A stretch of 9,266 nucleotides of DNA. Origin: Candidatus Atribacter alterifermentans (GTDB lineage: Bacteria; Atribacterota; Atribacteria; Atribacterales; Atribacteraceae). The position numbers were made by a program, and so were the translations under genes. Below, in pieces: positions 7,004 to 9,266 of the stretch; the first letter of the stretch is position 1, and the number at the start of each line of letters is the position of its first letter. Below the pieces are notes generated by a model. It ran no database searches and was not told the DNA's origin. It saw only the letters and a program-made list of their open reading frames with translations. Location of the stretch: the NCBI GenBank assembly GCA_012517635.1, contig JAAYUP010000250.1, forward strand, positions 1-9,266, given 5' to 3'.

Positions 7004-8014
7004 CTATTTTGCCCCACAGGTTTTACGAATAACTAACTTTGGTTGGATGGCAATTTGTTTTTTTCCTTGATATTGTCCTCGAATTAAATCAAGAAGCATC
7101 CCTACCGCGGTTCTGCCCATTTCTGCTATATAAATTCTCACCGTAGTCAAAGGAGGGTCTACATAATCAAGCAGTGGGATATCATCCATACCAACCACGG
7201 CGACATCTTGTGGAACACTTAAACCAGAATCTATAAGACCTCGTATTACACCAATCGCCATTTCATCGGTTACAACAAAAAAGGCCTTGGGAAGATGGTT
7301 GTCTTTAATCATTTTTCGGGTTAAATCATAAGTAGATTCCATGCTTCCAGTTCCTTTTTGAATAAAATATGGTTCTACTTTTAGTCCATATTCGGTAAGA
7401 GCTTGCATATATCCAGAAAGACATTCCCGATGAAATGCTTCTTCAGTAATCCCCATCATTCCCACTGATGGGTATCCTAAAGTTATCAAATGCTTGGTTG
7501 CAATATAAGCGCCATAACGATCGTCATTATTCACAGCGAATTCAGAGTGGTTATCAAAATGATTATCAATTAAAACAACAGGTACCCCGTTAGTCCGAAG
7601 GGTAGCAATGATATCTTCACTCACAACATTGATGATTAATACCCCATCAACATCGTGGTTTTGTAAAATTCGGTATAAAGCCCCTTGCTTCTCGCCTTGC
7701 GAGTCGATGGCAAAATTAAGATTATAATTATGAGCTTCAGCAACTTCCAAAATACCATTGAGGATGATTGAGTTAAATAATTGAACTGAGGTATACTCGC
7801 GGATATCTTTACTTAAAATAACTCCAATATTGTGAGTTCTTCCTGATACTAACCTTTGAGCAGTTATATTTGGCCGATATTTCAACTTTTTGGCTGCTTC
7901 TTCTACTTTTTGAATGGTTTCTTTTGAAACTCTTGTGCTTTTTTGAAGAGCTCGGGAAACCGTTCCTGGTGAAATGCCTAAATATTTCGCAATATCTTTT
8001 ATAGTTGTCGGCAT
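7004..8014 (-). CDS. LacI-family transcriptional repressor
   Basis: This 336-residue cytoplasmic DNA-binding protein is a standard-length LacI/GalR family member. The N-terminal helix-turn-helix is at 3-25 (TIKDIAKYLGISPGTVSRAL), with the third-helix segment up to RPN49 and the hinge helix AQRLVSGRT at 52-60, whose Leu55 is the usual minor-groove wedge. The effector-binding core follows, with family landmarks NNDDRYGAY (162-170), R196, TDEMAIGV (249-256) and VVGMDDIPLLDYVDPPLTTV (273-292). The ATG is fixed by GGAGGG six bases upstream. It heads the sugar-uptake gene cluster on the same strand and most likely represses it, released by the transported sugar or a breakdown product. Two palindromic operator candidates lie upstream of its own start, implying autoregulation. 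Confidence 0.95.
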   Translation of the reverse strand: MPTTIKDIAKYLGISPGTVSRALQKSTRVSKETIQKVEEAAKKLKYRPNITAQRLVSGRTHNIGVILSKDIREYTSVQLFNSIILNGILEVAEAHNYNLNFAIDSQGEKQGALYRILQNHDVDGVLIINVVSEDIIATLRTNGVPVVLIDNHFDNHSEFAVNNDDRYGAYIATKHLITLGYPSVGMMGITEEAFHRECLSGYMQALTEYGLKVEPYFIQKGTGSMESTYDLTRKMIKDNHLPKAFFVVTDEMAIGVIRGLIDSGLSVPQDVAVVGMDDIPLLDYVDPPLTTVRIYIAEMGRTAVGMLLDLIRGQYQGKKQIAIQPKLVIRKTCGAK

Positions 8015-8034
8015 CTTGTTCCCTCCATATCATC

Positions 8035-8062
8035 AGTATAACAAACGTTTGTCTTATGTCAA
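8035..8062 (-). promoter_or_regulatory. Sigma-70 type promoter of the LacI-family gene
   Basis: The minus strand reads TTGACA (8062-8057), a 16-base spacer, then TATACT (8040-8035): a perfect -35 and a 5-of-6 -10 element. Transcription would start near 8028, leaving a leader of only about 14 bases that is almost entirely the ribosome site GGAGGG (8026-8021). The spacer is occupied by a perfect palindrome, so bound repressor would directly block RNA polymerase. Confidence 0.8.
8041..8052. promoter_or_regulatory. LacI-family operator O1 (ACAAACGTTTGT)
   Basis: This is a perfect 12-bp palindrome with a central CG, the form typical of operators for LacI/GalR proteins, whose hinge helices insert at the centre. 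It lies wholly inside the spacer between the -35 and -10 elements of the repressor promoter. The neighbouring repressor has a TVSRAL recognition helix, which fits AAACGTTT-like sites in related regulators. Binding is inferred. Confidence 0.75.
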
Positions 8063-8116
8063 CTATTATTTAATATAAATGATTATTTGAGTGCCATTTT
8101 ATTAGGGTTATATATT

Positions 8117-8128
8117 ACAATCGTTTGT
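8117..8128. promoter_or_regulatory. LacI-family operator O2 (ACAATCGTTTGT)
   Basis: This differs from O1 at one base and keeps the central CG and outer arms; with flanking bases it reads TACAATCGTTTGTA. Its centre is 76 bp from that of O1, about seven helical turns. It may allow a repressor dimer pair or tetramer to loop the DNA, or control a weaker second promoter whose TGAACA and TATATA elements flank it on the minus strand. Confidence 0.6.
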
Positions 8129-8335
8129 ATTGTTCAGAGAGGAATAGCTATTTACATAGACATCAGTTCTTTTATAAGACAAAAAACCTTCTATAAAAAA
8201 TTGTTCTTGCTCATTTTTTTCCAGAGCTAAGGTATCCTTTTCTCCATTCAACAAACAACTTTTTAAATATCTCCAAAACTTTTCAAGTGTTTCTAATCAA
8301 TGCATAGCGAATCCAAAAAAGTTAATTGATATATT

Positions 8336-8363
8336 TTGACGATTCCTTAAAATTGTTTATAAT
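8336..8363 (+). promoter_or_regulatory. Sigma-70 type promoter for plus-strand gene pair
   Basis: TTGACG (8336-8341), a 16-base spacer and a perfect TATAAT (8358-8363) lie about 48 bases before the start of the iminopeptidase remnant. Transcription would begin near 8370 and run through the remnant and the ABM-domain gene. No operator-like palindrome is seen at this promoter. Confidence 0.7.
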
Positions 8364-8411
8364 TTCTGTAATTTACTGATAACCAATTCCTTTCCATTCG
8401 AGGTTTTTTTG

Positions 8412-8699
8412 ATGAACAAAAATCGCGTTTCTTTCCTCAATAATCTTTCTTGCCAGGAAGGTTATATTACCAGTCGGGGAAAAAAAGTATGGTATCAAAT
8501 CGTTGGGGCTGAAAGCCAAGGAATTCCACTACTCGTTCTTCATAGAGGTCCCGGTTGTCCCCATGATTATTTAGAACCCATTGCTTGTCTTGGGAATGAG
8601 CGTCCGGTCATTTTTGAAGGAGCATCACACAGCCACCATTTGGAAAAAACCGAGGAATACCTCCAGATGGTTAGGTATTCCCTAAAACAAGCTAATTAA
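8412..8699 (+). pseudogene. Proline iminopeptidase (S33 alpha/beta hydrolase) remnant, internally deleted
   Basis: The frame gives 95 residues from ATG 8412, with GAGG eight bases upstream; a TTG immediately before is a less likely start. The first two thirds match the N-terminus of proline iminopeptidases: EGYITSRGKKVWYQIVG, then LLVLHRGPG and a DYLEPI segment ending at PVIF. The next residues, EGASHSHHLEKTEEYLQMVR, look like the C-terminal end of the same family, with the catalytic-His segment. The normal length is near 300, so about 200 central residues, including the nucleophile-Ser elbow and catalytic Asp, are missing, joined in frame at about 8613-8618. The oxyanion motif HGGPG is also changed to HRGPG. 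It cannot be a working peptidase. It still has a promoter and ribosome site and leads into the ABM-domain gene 37 bases downstream. A short expressed protein cannot be excluded. Confidence 0.8.
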
Positions 8700-8736
8700 T
8701 ATTATTTAAAATTTATGAATAGACGGAGGCCAAAAT

Positions 8737-9042
8737 ATGCATGTGACTTGTGTTTATGTCTGGGTGAAGCCGGAAAATGTGAATGATTTCATACAAGCGA
8801 GTTTGGAAAACCATAATTATTCAGTCAAAGAACCGGGTAATCTTCGTTTTGATGTTCTGCAAAGCAGCAATGATCCGACTCAATTTCTCCTCTATGAGGC
8901 TTATGATTCTTTAGAAGCTGCTGCAGCTCATAAACAGACTCCCCATTACTTAAAATGGAAAGAAACTGTTGCACCTTGGATGGCTAAACCAAGAGAAGGT
9001 ATATCTTATCGAGCCCTCGCACCGAAGAATCCATTATCGTAA
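8737..9042 (+). CDS. ABM-domain protein, LsrG/YgiN-like
   Basis: This 101-residue cytoplasmic protein belongs to the antibiotic biosynthesis monooxygenase (ABM) superfamily of dimeric ferredoxin-like folds. The start follows GGAGG by seven bases. It carries the pattern seen in LsrG and related proteins: an N-terminal beta strand HVTCVYVWVKPE (2-13), ENHNYSVKEPGNLRFDVLQS (24-43), FLLYEAYDS (50-58) and HKQTPHYLKW (65-74), then a PREG turn near the C-terminus. LsrG isomerises phosphorylated autoinducer-2; other members are quinol monooxygenases or have no known reaction. No lsr genes are present here, so the AI-2 role is not supported. It is probably co-transcribed with the upstream iminopeptidase remnant. 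Confidence 0.85.
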   Translation: MHVTCVYVWVKPENVNDFIQASLENHNYSVKEPGNLRFDVLQSSNDPTQFLLYEAYDSLEAAAAHKQTPHYLKWKETVAPWMAKPREGISYRALAPKNPLS

Positions 9043-9084
9043 AATGAATTAAATATCTAACCTGAAAATACCATCAAATGAATT

Positions 9085-9109
9085 CCCCCATTGAGGGGGG
9101 TTATGGGGG
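9085..9109. repeat. G/C-run hairpin after the ABM-domain gene
   Basis: CCCCC (9085-9089), a five-base loop and GGGGGG (9095-9100) form a short hairpin, followed four bases later by a second GGGGG run (9105-9109) that could pair alternatively. It starts 43 bases after the ABM stop. No T-run follows, so termination is uncertain. It resembles short dispersed intergenic repeats rather than a gene-specific signal. Confidence 0.45.
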
Positions 9110-9123
9110 TGTACCTTTCATCG

Positions 9124-9166
9124 GTCATCCTGAGCCCTCGCTTTTTGAGGGCGTGAGGATCTCATC
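9124..9166 (+). repeat. Modular palindromic repeat, copy A
   Basis: Left arm GTCATCCTGAG (9124-9134), a central hairpin CCCTC/GAGGG with a seven-base loop (9135-9151), and right arm CGTGAGGATCTCATC (9152-9166). The arms match those of copy B on the opposite strand, while the central hairpin has a different sequence. This looks like a REP/MITE-type intergenic element with a variable core. Confidence 0.75.
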
Positions 9167-9199
9167 TTTTCGATTCTTTTTTTATAAAAACTTTAAAAG

Positions 9200-9250
9200 G
9201 ATGAGATTCTCACGTCGTCCGGTAGAAGACACCGGACTCCTCAGAATGAC
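9200..9250 (-). repeat. Modular palindromic repeat, copy B (inverted)
   Basis: Read on the minus strand: GTCATTCTGAG (9250-9240), a central hairpin of GTCCGGT and ACCGGAC around a seven-base loop (9237-9217), then CGTGAGAATCTCATC (9214-9200). Each arm differs from copy A by one base. The two copies face each other across an A/T-rich spacer (9167-9199), so the whole of 9124-9250 is a 127-bp imperfect inverted repeat. Confidence 0.75.
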
Positions 9251-9266
9251 AAACTGGGTGGCAGAG

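Larger units (their letters stand above)
8015..8411. other. 397-bp divergent intergenic region
   Basis: It separates the minus-strand repressor gene from the plus-strand iminopeptidase remnant. It contains the repressor promoter with internal operator, a second operator-like palindrome, and a plus-strand promoter at 8336-8363. A further weak plus-strand pair, TTTACA and TATAAG with a 16-base spacer (8151-8178), and a weak minus-strand pair, TGAACA and TATATA, around the second operator are also visible. A 62-codon minus-strand stretch without stops (8111-8296) has no ATG and no ribosome site. No RNA gene was recognised. Confidence 0.6.

Noticed and set aside
7809..8033. Minus-strand 74-codon frame beginning upstream of the LacI-family ATG
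   Set aside because: It overlaps the helix-turn-helix coding frame out of phase. The GGAGGG site is spaced for the repressor ATG at 8014.
8737..9042. Assignment of the ABM-domain gene as true lsrG of autoinducer-2 metabolism
   Set aside because: Sequence landmarks fit, but no lsrK, lsrF, lsrR or lsr transporter genes are nearby, and the ABM family has many other roles.
9085..9250. Possible CRISPR array or intrinsic terminator at the right end
   Set aside because: There are only two repeat copies, in opposite orientation and without regular spacers. None of the hairpins is followed by a clear T-run.

Overview
The window is AT-rich, densely coded bacterial DNA dominated by one minus-strand carbohydrate uptake and processing locus. 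In transcription order it reads: a LacI-family repressor (8014-7004), a creatinase/M24-fold hydrolase-like protein (6793-5561), a secreted sugar-binding protein (5326-4046), two MalF/MalG-type permeases (3914-3021 and 3019-2156), and a GH38-like glycoside hydrolase (2118 to beyond base 1, no stop in the window). No ATPase gene is present, so the importer must use one encoded elsewhere. The layout suggests that an oligosaccharide or glycoside is captured outside, imported by the ABC system, cut by the GH38-like enzyme, and sensed by the LacI-type protein. The substrate cannot be read from sequence.

The best regulatory signal lies just upstream of the repressor gene. A strong sigma-70 type promoter (TTGACA, 16 bp, TATACT) has a perfect 12-bp palindrome, ACAAACGTTTGT, filling most of its spacer. 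A second, one-mismatch copy sits 76 bp further upstream. This is the architecture expected for an autoregulated LacI-family gene.

To the right, on the plus strand after a 397-bp divergent region with its own good promoter, lie a proline iminopeptidase gene with its centre deleted (8412-8699) and an intact LsrG/YgiN-like ABM-domain gene (8737-9042). The right end (9043-9266) is non-coding. It carries a G/C-run hairpin and two inverted copies of a modular repeat whose conserved arms flank different central hairpins.

Two proteins in the main operon look like relatives of known enzymes with altered active sites. The GH38-like protein has changed residues at two of four metal/nucleophile positions. 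The M24-like protein has lost or changed three of the five usual metal ligands. Together they are the most interesting functional lead.

Organism: the binding protein has a Sec signal peptide without a lipobox, which points to a diderm rather than a typical Gram-positive. AT-richness, MalFG-type ABC sugar uptake and dispersed intergenic hairpin repeats would fit an anaerobic lineage such as Atribacterota or Thermotogota-like bacteria. This is a guess from style, not an identification.
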